Shown here: in pieces, positions 35,974 to 47,237 of the stretch
Layout of the letters: each line of letters begins with the position of its first letter
How positions within the stretch are numbered: the first letter of the stretch is position 1
Source of the DNA: Stentor roeselii
Lineage: Eukaryota; Ciliophora; Heterotrichea; Heterotrichida; Stentoridae
Assembly (NCBI GenBank): GCA_006503475.1
Contig: RSEH01000076.1
Span: 62,001 to 126,000 of the forward strand
Reading direction: 5' to 3'
DNA: 64,000 nt
Program-made: the position numbers and the translations under genes
Notes under the pieces: generated by a model
Databases searched by the model: none
Seen by the model: the letters and a program-made list of their open reading frames with translations, nothing else
Told to the model about the DNA's origin: nothing

Positions 35974-37683
35974 ATGCAAGAAAGAAAAGAAAACATCACA
36001 GTAGCAGTGCGAATCCGTCCCCTTCAAGACCGTGAGCTTTCTTCGAACCCGGAGCTTTCATGGCAAGGAGAAAACAACACAACAATAAAAGAGTTAAAAG
36101 GAACGCGCGAGTTTCACTTCGACCGAGTATATCCCCAATCAACCCAAACAAGCGAGATCTTTTCCGACATCGCTCAAGGCGTGATCTCAAAATGTTTATC
36201 AGGCTACAACGGCTGCATCTTCTGCTACGGCCAGACCGGTTCAGGAAAAACCTTCACAATGCACGGAAACAAGAAATCCTCAGGAATAGTTCCATTGGCA
36301 ATCGAGTCTTTATTCGAAATGATCCGAAAGTCCTTCAACAAAGAATTTCTAATCCGCTGTTCTTACGTCGAGCTCTACAACGAGTCAATCAACGACTTGC
36401 TTGACTCAGAAAGACTGAATCTTCAACTGGCAGAAGACCATAGAGTAACTTTCAATCAGAGCGGAATTAAAATATTGGGAGTCACGGAAGAAGTCTGCAC
36501 TTCGCCCAACCAGGTCCAGGCCTTGCTGACCATCGGCGAGAAGCATAAAAACATTGCAAGTACAGCTTTTAACCAGCGGTCGTCAAGAGCTCACAGCATG
36601 TAAAGTCCAGATAGTTTCAGAGTTATCGTTGAAAGCAAAAACGCTTCAGGAAAAAGTGAATTATCAGTCGCGGCTTTGAATTTGATAGACTTGGCAGGTA
36701 GTGAAAGCGCGAATGTTCATAATAGTTCAGCCTCATCTGCTAGGACTAGAGAAATGAAGTATATTAATCGAGTGAAGTTTATTTAGAGCTTGCTTACTTT
36801 AGGAACTGTTATTATGAGACTTAGTGATTCGAAGAATTCGACACCGGTTCCTTATCGTGATAGTAAATTGACGAGACTTTTGCAACCTGCTCTTGAAGGG
36901 GACTCGAAGGTTAATATTATTTGTAATATATCGCCTTGTGCGATTGTCTATGAAGAAACTTTGTCTACTTTGAAATTTGCTCAAAGGGCAAAAAAAATTA
37001 AACAGACTATTGTTAGAAATGAAGTCAAAGATAGCAAAGCTCTTATTTTTAAGTATCAGAAGGAAATTCTTGAATTGCAGGAAAAACTTAAGGAAATGGA
37101 AAATAGGATGAGTCATGAAATTAATACTGTTGTTAGTGATGAGGTTAGTCATCAACTTGTTGTTTTGCAGGAGGAAAAGGAAAAGGCGGACTCTAGGCTT
37201 GAAGCTTTGTTGCAGGAAAAAATTCAGCTGCAGAAGGAATTGGAAAGGTTCAAAAGTTTCATTATCCACCCAGAAGATGTCCGCACATCAAAAATGTCAA
37301 TAATTCCAGATGACGAATTCGACTTAAAAACCTGCCGAACAAGCATAGAAAACATCCAAAAATTAAGAGAAGAAGTAAGCCGTCCCTCCATATCCTTCCC
37401 AATAATCCCTGAAAAATCCGAGTTCCTTCTAACCCAAAACATCGAAAAAATCGACGAAATCCTAAACAGCGAAGAGCCTTTAGCCCGATGCAGTTTCGAA
37501 GACAAAAAGCTTCAACATTCCGACTGTTTTAAAGTAATAGACGAGCAAGACAAACTAATAAAAACTCTTCAAAAAGCCTTAGAAGACAAAGAAGAAGAAA
37601 TTCTAAGCCTAAAAGACGAATTAACTCTTTGCCGAAACAACTTATCAACAATCCAAAGAAACCAAAGAAAGCTTCGTAAATAA
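35974..37683 (+). CDS. Kinesin motor, kinesin-7 (CENP-E)-like
   Basis: Three exons separated by two 15-nt introns give a 559-residue protein. The N-terminal motor (about 1-335) has ENITVAVRIRPL, P-loop GQTGSGKT (near 86), switch I NQRSSRAHS (near 201), switch II DLAGSE (near 234) and INRSLLTLG, the last two motifs complete only after splicing. The elements REFLIRCSYVELYNE and FRVIVESK, and an NFDRV-like FHFDRVY strand, place it nearest kinesin-7. A neck and discontinuous coiled coil fill 340-559. It is much shorter than animal CENP-E. Probable plus-end microtubule motor; cargo unknown. Confidence 0.87.
36600..36614 (+). other. 15-nt intron 1 (kinesin gene)
   Basis: GTAAAGTCCAGATAG, splitting the Ile codon after switch I; removal yields SSRAHSIFRVIVES. 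Confidence 0.9.
36772..36786 (+). other. 15-nt intron 2 (kinesin gene)
   Basis: GTGAAGTTTATTTAG, between codons; removal yields the conserved INRSLLTLG. Confidence 0.9.
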
Positions 37684-37690
37684 ATTAAAT

Positions 37691-39142
37691 CTAGTTCATC
37701 GATGCAAGAGGAATTTCCGTCAATTTCAGAGTTTCTAAGTTAACAGCCCACAAGTTCCTCACGAAATACTTGATGAAATAGGCTGAATTGTTGAAAATCA
37801 CAGGACTTGAGTAACTCCACCAGTCACGGTCGTGAACGGGCTGGTCTTTCACAAGAGTCCTGCTCGGCCAATGGTAGATAATCAGCCTGTCACCAGTGAG
37901 GCAATAAAGAATGTCTTCATGGAAGAAAATGATTTTATTCCTCAGGGTGTAGCCTGTTAAAGGAAAGTCCACTTGAAGATAAGTGTTTTCTTCAAGACTG
38001 TAAAGAAGAAGCTTGTCTGTGTCGCTTCCTGTTATTAGAACACCTTCTTTCACTCGACAGGCACTTGACCTTTGGATTTTCTGAGGCATTACTGTTAGGA
38101 CCACCCATTTGTCGTCTAGTAAAGAGTATCTTTCGGTGAAGTTACCTTTACTGCCGCCGAATACGTAGATGTCTCGGTTTACTTGAACTAAACTGTGACC
38201 TGATCGGCCTGCGAAACCTTGCAAAGCTTGGATTGATTCAGGAAGTGTTTTTACTATCATTACTTCTGAACTGTCTCTTCCGTTACCACCGCAGACGAAT
38301 ATGTCACCGTTGTCTAATAGACACCAACTTGCTTCGAAGTTCCAGTTTTTCTCGAAAATGTACTCGACTTTCTTTAGGCCTTCTAGTTTTATCTTGACTA
38401 ATACATTCTTTCCTGGCATGAAAAGATAAACACAAGGTTCCGATTTCCCCTTTTCCCTAATAATAATCCCATCAAAATAGCTCTTAAGACTACTTTCCAG
38501 ATGTTCAAGTGCCGGAAACGAAAGCTGAGGTGCCACAATACTCATATCACAACTACCCTTCTGTATAAAAGTCATTAAAAGTTTCCCTCCACAAGAGCTC
38601 GAATCAATCTCTTTCTGAAAGCACTGTTCATTAGCTTCCTTCTTAATCTTCTGAATAAAGTTATCATGACTATTCGCTCCATGAACAAGTTCCTTAAACT
38701 TCTCAATATAAAGCTTTTCAATGATTTTGTTCATATCAATCTTAAAAGCCTCAAAAGCCGAAGAAAAAACATTAATGGCCCGGCTCTGGTCAATCTCTTT
38801 ATTCAACCTTGACAATGCGCTTTTCCTCTGGGCAAGGGCCTCCAAATCACTCGGCTTAAAAACAAACGACGCCCACTTCAAGTCCACGCAAAGGTCTGCT
38901 GAAGACTTGCAGATTTTGCAGAGTCTTTGAGTGAAATCTTCGAATATTCCTAGTTTTACGGCTTTTTCGGAATTGCACTTCTCGCATATGTTTAGACCTG
39001 ATTGCTTTGGACCTATTGGCTTTATGCAGTCTTCTAGGTTTTGGGATAGATGAAGACTTATGCAGTTTAGGCAAAGGTTCGATTGAGGCCTGCATGAGGT
39101 GCAGTGGTAGATTGCTTGGTTGCCACAGGTACAGATTAACAT
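37691..39142 (-). CDS. B-box-like zinc finger and kelch-repeat protein
   Basis: A 483-residue protein. The N-terminus (1-85) is Cys/His-rich: CTCGNQAIYHCTSC...CLNC...H, then CEKC...CKIC, resembling one or two B-box-type zinc sites. A helical segment follows (about 95-190). The C-terminal half contains kelch-type blades: GDIFVCGGNGRDSSEVMIV, then GHSLVQVNRDIYVFGGS..., and further IITG/LLLYSLEENTY strands, suggesting a beta-propeller for protein binding. No RING is present, so a direct ubiquitin ligase is unlikely. It converges on the kinesin gene with 7 bases between stops. Confidence 0.75.
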   Translation of the reverse strand: MLICTCGNQAIYHCTSCRPQSNLCLNCISLHLSQNLEDCIKPIGPKQSGLNICEKCNSEKAVKLGIFEDFTQRLCKICKSSADLCVDLKWASFVFKPSDLEALAQRKSALSRLNKEIDQSRAINVFSSAFEAFKIDMNKIIEKLYIEKFKELVHGANSHDNFIQKIKKEANEQCFQKEIDSSSCGGKLLMTFIQKGSCDMSIVAPQLSFPALEHLESSLKSYFDGIIIREKGKSEPCVYLFMPGKNVLVKIKLEGLKKVEYIFEKNWNFEASWCLLDNGDIFVCGGNGRDSSEVMIVKTLPESIQALQGFAGRSGHSLVQVNRDIYVFGGSKGNFTERYSLLDDKWVVLTVMPQKIQRSSACRVKEGVLITGSDTDKLLLYSLEENTYLQVDFPLTGYTLRNKIIFFHEDILYCLTGDRLIIYHWPSRTLVKDQPVHDRDWWSYSSPVIFNNSAYFIKYFVRNLWAVNLETLKLTEIPLASMN

Positions 39143-40459
39143 TATAGAACCCCCTTGCTGGATCTGGGTTCAGTGGAGTGCGGATTTATTATGAAAGTTT
39201 AAAAAACCTTGCGGATTTTTTACGGAATAAATGGAAGGTTTTAGGGTTTAGTAGATTTTTTGGGAGATGGGGAAATTAGTAAGGTTATCATTTTAAGGAT
39301 ATAAGACTGTTGAAATTTATTTAAATTTAAGGATTTGGACTAAAATGTTAACTTATAGAAATTTAAGACTGTTGTAATTTCAAATGTTAAGGATTTTTTA
39401 GTATTAATACTGGCAATTTTCAACATCAAAACTCGAGACATTTTACTCAGTTATTGCTGCAAATTTTGGCATCCAAAAAATCTCTACTGTCTATTTTAAT
39501 AGCTAGAAACTTTGTAGACATCTGTCTAATCACAATCAACTACTCAATATATTTTATATCCATTTAAATAACATCGAATCAATTACAATTTAAAATTTAT
39601 TCTTTTCATGTAAACCATGTAACATTGAAGGTCTTTCCGAATAGCATCAATCCTAAACAATAAGCTTTCATATACCCACTAAATTTTTGAGTGACAATAA
39701 TAGCTACCTTAGGCTAAAATATTAACAGTCTGGTTTGGTAGAATGGCAGCTTCACATGTTAAAATTAGTTTTACAAAATAGCTGAATAGAAGTTACTTTG
39801 ATAATAATTATCTTCAACATAAAAATTACTAACCAAGAAAAATTTTGAGCCATTCCAATATTAAATCACATCCTATAATCGAAATTTAGAGAATTTTGAC
39901 TAAATCGTATATCAATCAGCTAAAAATACTTATATTATGCGGTAAGACCTGCAAATATCTACAAATTATAGGATAGACTTGAATATGTAAACAGAAAGAT
40001 TAGAAAAAATTAGCATTCTAGTCTATGTAACTGATAAAATATATATAAAAAGTTGAATTAAATGATTTTATTCATAAATAATACTAAATAACAGAAGAAA
40101 TTCAATATATTCATAATTACTTTTTGTAAAGAGTTGAATATATGAGATAATGATTTATATGAATACTGGAAAAATCAAGAAGAAATCAAAGAATAAATGC
40201 ATCAAAAAAATAGTGAAGATTATATAATAACACTCCAAGATACAATAAAAGTAAATCAAAACCCTTCAAAATTTTAGTGAAACTGATAACAACATATCAA
40301 CTAATTCATAAAAAAAAATTCTTCATCAATCCCAAAACCATCACAACTCTCTTCGCAAAGTTCTAAAACTATAATTCTCCATAAAAAAAAACCATAAACA
40401 ATTCACTTAACTCCTTAAATTTTTCTAATCCAAGTTAAAACTAGATCCATTGCATATAA
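39143..40459. other. Long AT-rich intergenic stretch
   Basis: About 1.3 kb with no supported gene on either strand. Next to the minus-strand start at 39142 the plus strand is G-rich (39150-39300), and next to the plus-strand start at 40460 it is C/A-rich (40290-40440). The middle is close to pure A+T with many stops in all frames. No tRNA, tandem repeat or inverted repeat was recognised by eye. Confidence 0.5.
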
Positions 40460-43093
40460 ATGGATATCAACTTAAAGATCTCATCGCTTTCGCCGAGTTC
40501 TCTCTACATCACTGAGTTCATGTCTCCAAAGTCCTCAATAAGTAAGCTGACCCTTCACACCTCTCCAGTCTTCGGCCGATGCATAAGCGAAATCAAGATT
40601 TCATCAGAAAAATCCTCCCCACTGCCAACTCCGATATCCCTGAACTTCTCAAAGCCCAGAACTCCAACCTCAGTGTCAAAACCTTCATTTTACATAAAAA
40701 AACTTGAAAAACCAGAGACAAAAGTAAAAAAAGAAGCGAATCTAAAAGCAAAGCCCTTTAAGACCAAGAAAAAAAAGACTGAACGTAAAAAGACTGACAC
40801 TAAAAAAGAACCTGAAGCGAAAATCGAGGTAGAAAAGGAAAAAACTAGAAAAATCATTGAAAAAAATAAGCAGATTAAAGAACTGGGTCATAGTATTCGT
40901 AAGATGAATTTAAAGTTTTCCAAGAAACGATTCGTGCAAAAGGCGAAATGGGGAGCGACTACAGAAAAAATCACAAAACTTTCAATCCTGGAAAGAGACC
41001 CACGCGAAATTACAAAGAAACCTTCAAAGGTAAAATTTTTAAAGCCCTCTAAGAAATTAAAGCCTTTAAAACCAAGAAAAATCCCAAAGACTCCAAATTC
41101 AAAGAAAAGTCGAGATATAAGCAGAGACGAGCCATTTATTATCCAATTAGAAAAGCCTTCAAAAGATTTAATTTCAAAAATAACGAAGATCCAGGCGTTA
41201 ATCCGAGGATACATGGTACGTCAAAAGGTAAAAGAGCTAAAAAACCCTATTTTTTCGATAGACTTCAGCCACCCAATGTCGCCTTTGCATTCTTCATCCA
41301 CCAGTCACGTCGAGGCCGACAACGAAGTTTTGAACATCTTGAACATGAAGCTGAAAAGTTCGACTTCACACATAACCCCGACTCTTTCACCTTCAGTCCC
41401 TTTAACAGACCGGTCCAAACCTCTTTCTTCTCTTCAAACGTCCAGGGCTCAGCTCGCATCAGCTGAAATTTCTTTAAAAATCAAACAAACTGCGAAACTT
41501 AGAGAACTTCAACAGATGGACATGCAAGAAATGAGAAATATTGCAGAAAAGTTCAGTAATAAAACTGAAATTATTGAACTTTTTAGTAATTTTATAGCGA
41601 GAAGATATGAAAAGTTAAATGTTTTCTTTGAAAAAAGTATAAAAAAACTACAGAATAAAATTTTCAGTGTCGATAACACTGAAGAACCTGAGAATATCGA
41701 ACATTTTTTGAATAAGGAAAAAAAGAAACCTTTAGAACTTGGATTTGAAATTGAATCGATTTTACAAGAAATAGAAAAAATCGAGGAAGACCAGGCGAAT
41801 TCTTTTTTACATGATCCTCAGCCTTTACCTCCACTAACTCCTATAATAGAAGAGAGAAAAAGTTCTTCAAAGCAAATCGACGAATTAGCTTATTTAATTG
41901 AAGACTTTCAAGAGCATCAAGAAGTATCACTTGAAGATCTTCACATAAAAAAAACTCCTGAATTCCCTGTATTTAACCAAAGTACCCCAATAAATCCAGT
42001 AGTTGATTCTGAACCTTTGATATGCGAGTCAAAAAGTCGTTTAACAGCTGAATTCCCAGCATCAACTACAAACCTTCTAGAAAACTCTGAAGGCATCAAA
42101 GACCTGTCCTCAATAGTCCAGCTTCCAAGAACTGAAAATACTGAAACTATGAGTATTGGAAAGCTCGAAGTTAGCAACAAAATCAGCCAACTGCGGAAAA
42201 CAGTCTGGCCTTCAACAAAGCCAACCTTCGCAGAGCCTGAATCGCCGAGTAACCCTTTGATGGTCACTGAAGAACCACTGGTCAACTCTAGTGAAGAAGA
42301 CCTTGTCGTTGATAGAGTTTTGGCAAATCTTGAAATTTACGTTTTTCATGATTTTCTTGATTCTGATGAAATATTTCACAACCCTGATTTTTTAGTTCAA
42401 TTGACTGAAAACCTTCTTTTGAAGTACCTGGAAGAGTTCATCGCTGAAACTTTAAAGCCGAAAATAGTCAGACAGCCAACTAAGACTTATGTGAGTTCGG
42501 ACTCGGTTAATTTACTTTCAGGGATCGATGAGGAGTTCTTGAAGTGCATAAAAAACCCGGAACTACTGAAGAATAAAATAAAAAAACATATTGATCCCCT
42601 GGTATTGATGAAAAATATAAGAAAAAATAGGAAAAGCGACTTTATTGGGACTAATTGCTTTGAATTACCTCAAAACTCAAGCTCGAATAAGTACTCTTTG
42701 ATTCATGATAAAGCTGTATATACGGCTTGCTCACAATCGGTGTATTCTTTGATTCTGCATTTGAAAATCAGCTGCTTTGACTTCTGTGTCGACCATCTCA
42801 ATAAACTGAACTTTAAAGATTTCTTCATTTCAGTTAGGGAAAATGTTTATAAGTGGAATGAGTTAAAAGCTGGGAATATGCCTTCTAATGAACTTGTTTT
42901 ACCTAATGGAGAATTGGATGAGGATAGACTTCAAGTTGTACGAACTCAGAGCCTTGCTAAACTTTTGTATCAGGATTTGGAAGAAGATGATTTTCATTGG
43001 TCTGACTATCGATTTGAAGAAGAACAGTCGATTCTTGAACTTGAGGTGTTGATCTTGCAGGATCTTGCTTTTGAAGTGGTACCTTTTATTTAA
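40460..43093 (+). CDS. Lys-rich IQ-motif protein
   Basis: An 877-residue protein. A Ser/Pro-rich N-terminus is followed by a very Lys-rich region (about 85-240, runs of KKK and KPSK) and a clear IQ motif near residues 245-265 (ITKIQALIRGYMVRQKVKEL) that would bind calmodulin or a light-chain-like protein. A disordered middle follows. The last 200 residues are helical, ending in HWSDYRFEEEQSILELEVLI and LQDLAFEVV, a pattern resembling the DUF4378-type C-terminus of CEP350/TRM centrosomal proteins. That resemblance is weak. A microtubule or basal-body role would fit but is inference. Confidence 0.65.
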   Translation: MDINLKISSLSPSSLYITEFMSPKSSISKLTLHTSPVFGRCISEIKISSEKSSPLPTPISLNFSKPRTPTSVSKPSFYIKKLEKPETKVKKEANLKAKPFKTKKKKTERKKTDTKKEPEAKIEVEKEKTRKIIEKNKQIKELGHSIRKMNLKFSKKRFVQKAKWGATTEKITKLSILERDPREITKKPSKVKFLKPSKKLKPLKPRKIPKTPNSKKSRDISRDEPFIIQLEKPSKDLISKITKIQALIRGYMVRQKVKELKNPIFSIDFSHPMSPLHSSSTSHVEADNEVLNILNMKLKSSTSHITPTLSPSVPLTDRSKPLSSLQTSRAQLASAEISLKIKQTAKLRELQQMDMQEMRNIAEKFSNKTEIIELFSNFIARRYEKLNVFFEKSIKKLQNKIFSVDNTEEPENIEHFLNKEKKKPLELGFEIESILQEIEKIEEDQANSFLHDPQPLPPLTPIIEERKSSSKQIDELAYLIEDFQEHQEVSLEDLHIKKTPEFPVFNQSTPINPVVDSEPLICESKSRLTAEFPASTTNLLENSEGIKDLSSIVQLPRTENTETMSIGKLEVSNKISQLRKTVWPSTKPTFAEPESPSNPLMVTEEPLVNSSEEDLVVDRVLANLEIYVFHDFLDSDEIFHNPDFLVQLTENLLLKYLEEFIAETLKPKIVRQPTKTYVSSDSVNLLSGIDEEFLKCIKNPELLKNKIKKHIDPLVLMKNIRKNRKSDFIGTNCFELPQNSSSNKYSLIHDKAVYTACSQSVYSLILHLKISCFDFCVDHLNKLNFKDFFISVRENVYKWNELKAGNMPSNELVLPNGELDEDRLQVVRTQSLAKLLYQDLEEDDFHWSDYRFEEEQSILELEVLILQDLAFEVVPFI

Positions 43094-43099
43094 TAATAT

Positions 43100-43894
43100 A
43101 TGAAAAAACTCAAGTCAAATACTGATTGTCCTAAAGCTGTTATTTCGTCGATACCTTCTCTTCCAGAGCACTTTGCCGAGCAAGTTCTCGACAGCGAGAC
43201 AGACCTCGACCTAGACTGCACCTTAGCAACCATCCTCAAACTAATGGAGCTCTACTCCGTACTTTCCACATAGTCAGCCATCGAGCACTACGAGTCAATA
43301 GGCGACCCAAGATACCTTCACTACCAAGAACGTCTCCAAAACCTTCTCGCACGTAAAGATGTGATCACCCTTCTAAACATGGGTTCCCCAAATTCAATTT
43401 CCCGTTCAAAGCCTTCCGAAATCTTAAAAAAAATGCAAGAACAAGTCGCGATCCGTCAAAAGTTCAGGTCCCATCAAGTCGGTATGTTCATGACTCATTG
43501 TTTATCTGAAAGTCGAGTGGCAGAGCACGTTTTAACAAAGCACAGAAGTGAAAATAACATGGCTCGAGAGAAGGTTTTAGAAAATATTCGAAGTCAGGAA
43601 TCCCCTGACTTGGAATTCAGGGCTCAAGAGAGAAGAAGGAGAAGTGGGACTCCTGTTAATAAACTTTCCAGGACTTTTACTTTCAAATCTCCCCAGGCGA
43701 AGAGAATTGAAGGGTACCAGGAAGAAATTGAAGAGATTGTTGAAGGATGTGCTCGGGAAAAGGATGAAAGGAGAAAAGTTTGTAGGAAGAAGTTTAAGGA
43801 AGAAATTAAGAATTTGAGAAGTATGGGAAATGGAGGGATTTTTGCACAGGTTATTGAAGAGATTAGGAAAAGGATGAATCAGGAAATTGATTAA
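43100..43894 (+). CDS. Hypothetical intron-containing protein
   Basis: An ATG at 43100, six bases after the previous gene, opens a frame interrupted by one 15-nt intron (43259-43273); the spliced product is 259 residues. The first 80 residues are mixed helical (ATILKLMELYS...SAIEHYESIGDPRYLHYQE), the middle is basic, and the end is a Lys/Glu-rich coiled coil. No family recognised. The in-frame TAA at 43892-43894 is followed by 22 further coding-like codons (IDEDVQKKKKELVDC...) to a TAG at about 43961, so the C-terminus may be longer. Confidence 0.7.
43259..43273 (+). other. 15-nt intron (gene at 43100)
   Basis: GTACTTTCCACATAG, between codons, with an in-frame TAG; removal joins the start at 43100 to the long downstream frame. 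Confidence 0.85.
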
Positions 43895-45475
43895 ATTGAT
43901 GAGGATGTTCAGAAGAAGAAAAAAGAACTTGTGGATTGTGTTAAGGCTAAATATGTTTAGATTTTGGTTTTCTTGCATTTTTTTGGGAATGGGTTATTAA
44001 TGGTTTGGAGTTTATAGATTTAAATATTATTAAGGTTTAACGGAATATAGTTTGGGATATGGATATGATCCTTGCTATTGTGGACTCTTTTTTGAGACAA
44101 GGAGATTTTTATGAATTGTTATTGAAGGGTCTAGCATATTTTGAGTTTTACTCTGAAGGTTTGGATTGGTTTTTAGGAAATTCAATTTGAGCTGTTTCTT
44201 GTCTTGACTGATGTCATTATGATTTTCTTTGTATTTATTCAGGTTAATATATACTCTGTCCTTTATGCAGATAGTTTCATCGTGATTGTGTGCAGGTACA
44301 ATAAACTTCAAATGGTTTATAAATTAGAGATAAGATTTCAAAAATATATTTATTTTGAAGAATAAATAAATTTTTGGAGTTTATTCAGTCCTTTTTATCT
44401 TCATGTCTATATTGTTCAGAATTATAGAAAGAAAAGCATGCAATATCAGATTATGTCTTTCGATAACAAAATGGTATTTTCGATCCAATTCAAAATCACA
44501 GTTAGTGCTTAATACACTTGAAGTAAAACTTAAGAGAATATAAGTAAAACATCTCTATCCCTAGACAATTTTATACTTCATATTTACAAAACACATTTCA
44601 TCAGAACAAAAGAATAAAACAATCAAGTGAATCAAAAATTAAGAAAATATTTATAGATCTTAGAAATGATAGATTTTATCAATATAAATAAATCCATAGA
44701 GACCTGATTATAGAAAAAATATCCATGTGAAACCTATTCTCATCTAAATTCACTTAAATTTAATTAGATCAATCAAAACAAGATTCAGAATATATTTCAA
44801 AAAAAAATAAGAGTTTTATACTTGATAGAAAATCACAAGAATTATTTTCAGAAATTTTACAATTCTAAAGAAGAATCAAAACTAATTATTTGAACATTTG
44901 CTAATGATTCATAAAGAAAGACATTTTGATAATTCCTCAGATTAAATACAACTGCTTATGCATTTTGTTAGGACGATGACTTTTCATAGAGTGTGCCTCA
45001 CATTTCCGAATCTATGATAAACTCAATTAATTTCTAAAATTGATGATTTCTCCAACAATAAAATCTTAAACTTCATAATAATTTCATTCCTCATCATTCA
45101 TATTCTAAATAAGAATTATTTATAAAAGTAAAATTCTAAATCACTTCAAACTAAAAGTCCATTCAAACCAATAGACCCTTCCGACTAATCAAAGCAACTT
45201 CCATTTGACCTCACGATCCCAAGCTCTACATACCCCATACCCAACTACCCCCACAAAATTCTTCCTATTAACTCCTCTTCAACTTTAATCAAAAAAACCT
45301 TCCTACAATTCATGAACCAAATAAAACCACCCCATTCACTTCCTCCCCATAAATCTCCATCTTCCTCCAAATTTTCCTAAACCCATGATCCCATATACCT
45401 CCCTTCATTAAACCAAGCAAAATTATCTTCCATCCTGTGAAAGCCAGATCGTTTAAATATTCAATGGTAATAAAT
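43895..45475. other. Long intergenic stretch
   Basis: About 1.5 kb. The first 70 bases are a coding-like in-frame extension of the preceding gene. Bases 43960-44120 are G/T-rich; the centre is A+T; 45150-45300 is C-rich and G-poor, as upstream of other plus-strand genes. A minus-strand open stretch at 44075-44311 encodes a protein-like 78-residue sequence but has no ATG and is not accepted as a gene. Confidence 0.5.
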
Positions 45476-46369
45476 ATGGAATCAGAGCAAGTCGAAGGTG
45501 CAGAAGCCCCAGCAAACCAAGGCGAGTCAGACGAACTTGAAGAACTCATGTAATCCTTACTCAGCAACACCCTGGACGCTCAAAGAAAAGAACACGAGCA
45601 ACAAGGCAACTTTTTAGAAGCAGACAAAGTTCATCAACGTATCCTAAAACTCAAGCAAGAACAAAAAAAACGAAGAGAAGACACCCTGGCTCAAAAACAA
45701 GCAAAAGAAGTCGCTGACATCGAAAAAGCTTATGAAGAAGAACTTCGAATGTTCAACGAGGATTACGACCAACGCACTGAGAAGTACAAAGCTGAATGTC
45801 AAGAAGAAGAGGACCAACTCGTTCAGAAGCAAACTGCTGAAAAAGAAACGACGAGAAAAACTTTAGAAGAAACTATTCCTCTTATTCCTAAACATTCTTC
45901 AGAGATTCTCAATCTTAAACGTATTCAAGATACTCTTGTTAGGAATAAAGAGTATAAAGAAGCTCATGCCATTCAACAGAAAATCATTGAACTTGAGGAA
46001 GAACAGAAAAAAACTTGGGGAGAGGAAAGAAATGCGAAAATTGAACAGAATATGGCGGCTCTTGCTAGGAAACAGGAAAATGAAATTTTTAGTTTTAGGA
46101 AAAGAGCCAAAACTGGGTTTGAGGAGTTGAAGAAAGAAAGAGCTGTCAGACTTGAAAGTTTACTTAAGAAGTACCAGAATTTGAGGAAGGAAATCAAAAT
46201 TGCTCATAAATTAGAGAAGAATAGGGTTGAAGGAAGGCATACTACTGGAAGTGGTATCTTTAAGGACTCTGTTAATTCAAGCTCTAGAGCGATTTTTAGC
46301 CCGAAGGTTACCTCGAAAGGGGAAGAAGAGAAAACTTCACCTGAAGCTCAGGCTGTTGAGGCTACTTAA
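45476..46369 (+). CDS. Coiled-coil protein, intron-containing
   Basis: Splicing a 15-nt intron (45550-45564) gives a 292-residue protein from the ATG at 45476; an in-frame ATG four codons earlier (45464) is an alternative. After an acidic head, residues 25-245 are a nearly continuous charged coiled coil (QEQKKRREDTLAQKQAKEV, KYKAECQEEEDQLVQKQ). A helical-pair segment in the middle, LKRIQDTLVRNKEYKEAHAI, recalls an N-terminal L..I...L....Y.EAH repeat: the same pattern occurs near residue 35 (EQQGNFLEADKVHQRILKLK). Its Ser/Glu-rich tail looks disordered. Family not recognised. Confidence 0.72.
45550..45564 (+). other. 15-nt intron (gene at 45476)
   Basis: GTAATCCTTACTCAG, splitting an Ile codon; removal joins the acidic head to the coiled coil. 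Confidence 0.87.
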
Positions 46370-47237
46370 CGGATTGAGTTAATTAAGTATAGAATTATTT
46401 TAAGAGATTTTGGATTTAATTAGCATGAAAATTTATGAGCGTGTTTTATTAAGTTAACTTTGAAAATAATTTTCATAACAAGCCAGTTTTTATGAAAATA
46501 TAGGTGTTTTTATTAGAGCTAAATGATTTTTATATAAAAGAGTATTGTGAATGAGAAATTCTAATCGAAAAACAATCGAATGAGTCAAAAACAGTTATAT
46601 ATAATTCATTATATTGTTGAATATTCACATATCAAATGAATATTTCCTACTTTTGAACCATATTCATTATCGATTTTAGGATTAATAGTATCTCACAACG
46701 AAAATGCAGTAAAATAAAATGATCTCATTTAAAACCCAGGCAAATTATAAATAATTTTGATCCTCTAACAGGATGATGACTATATATACAATACAATCTA
46801 CCACAGATTCCAATTCCAAAACAAAATTTCAAATTAAAATTCCCACTGAATGCTAAATTGATTTCTAATGATAATTGATACTAAACCTTAAACCCTCAAC
46901 TAAAACTTATTGCATCTATGACAAATCCTCAAGTTTACATTAAAGTCACACCTACTTAACCAACCTCAATAAATTCAATCTAGCAACAAAAAAAATTCCA
47001 AAACAAGTCCTCCTTTCTAATCTTAATCAATAAAATCATCAAAATTTCCACTCTTGAACCAAATGATCCATTTACCTTTAATTTTGAATGAAAGTTTAAA
47101 TTGATGATTCTTTTTCCTCGACTTTCAAGATACTCTTATATTGATATATCCTCAATATATGAGTCTAAAATAATGTAATAATCAGTGACCCAGTGAGAAT
47201 AATTAGGATTTTTTAGATTTTTAATGGACTTATATAA
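46370..47237. other. AT-rich intergenic stretch
   Basis: About 870 bases with stops in all frames. No gene, RNA or repeat recognised. The last bases before 47238 read TATATAAATG, the TATA-like start context common in this window. Confidence 0.5.

Noticed and set aside
44075-44311. 78-codon minus-strand open stretch with protein-like composition
   Set aside because: It begins with TTG, has no upstream ATG or 15-nt intron linking it to one, and no recognised similarity. Could be a gene remnant.
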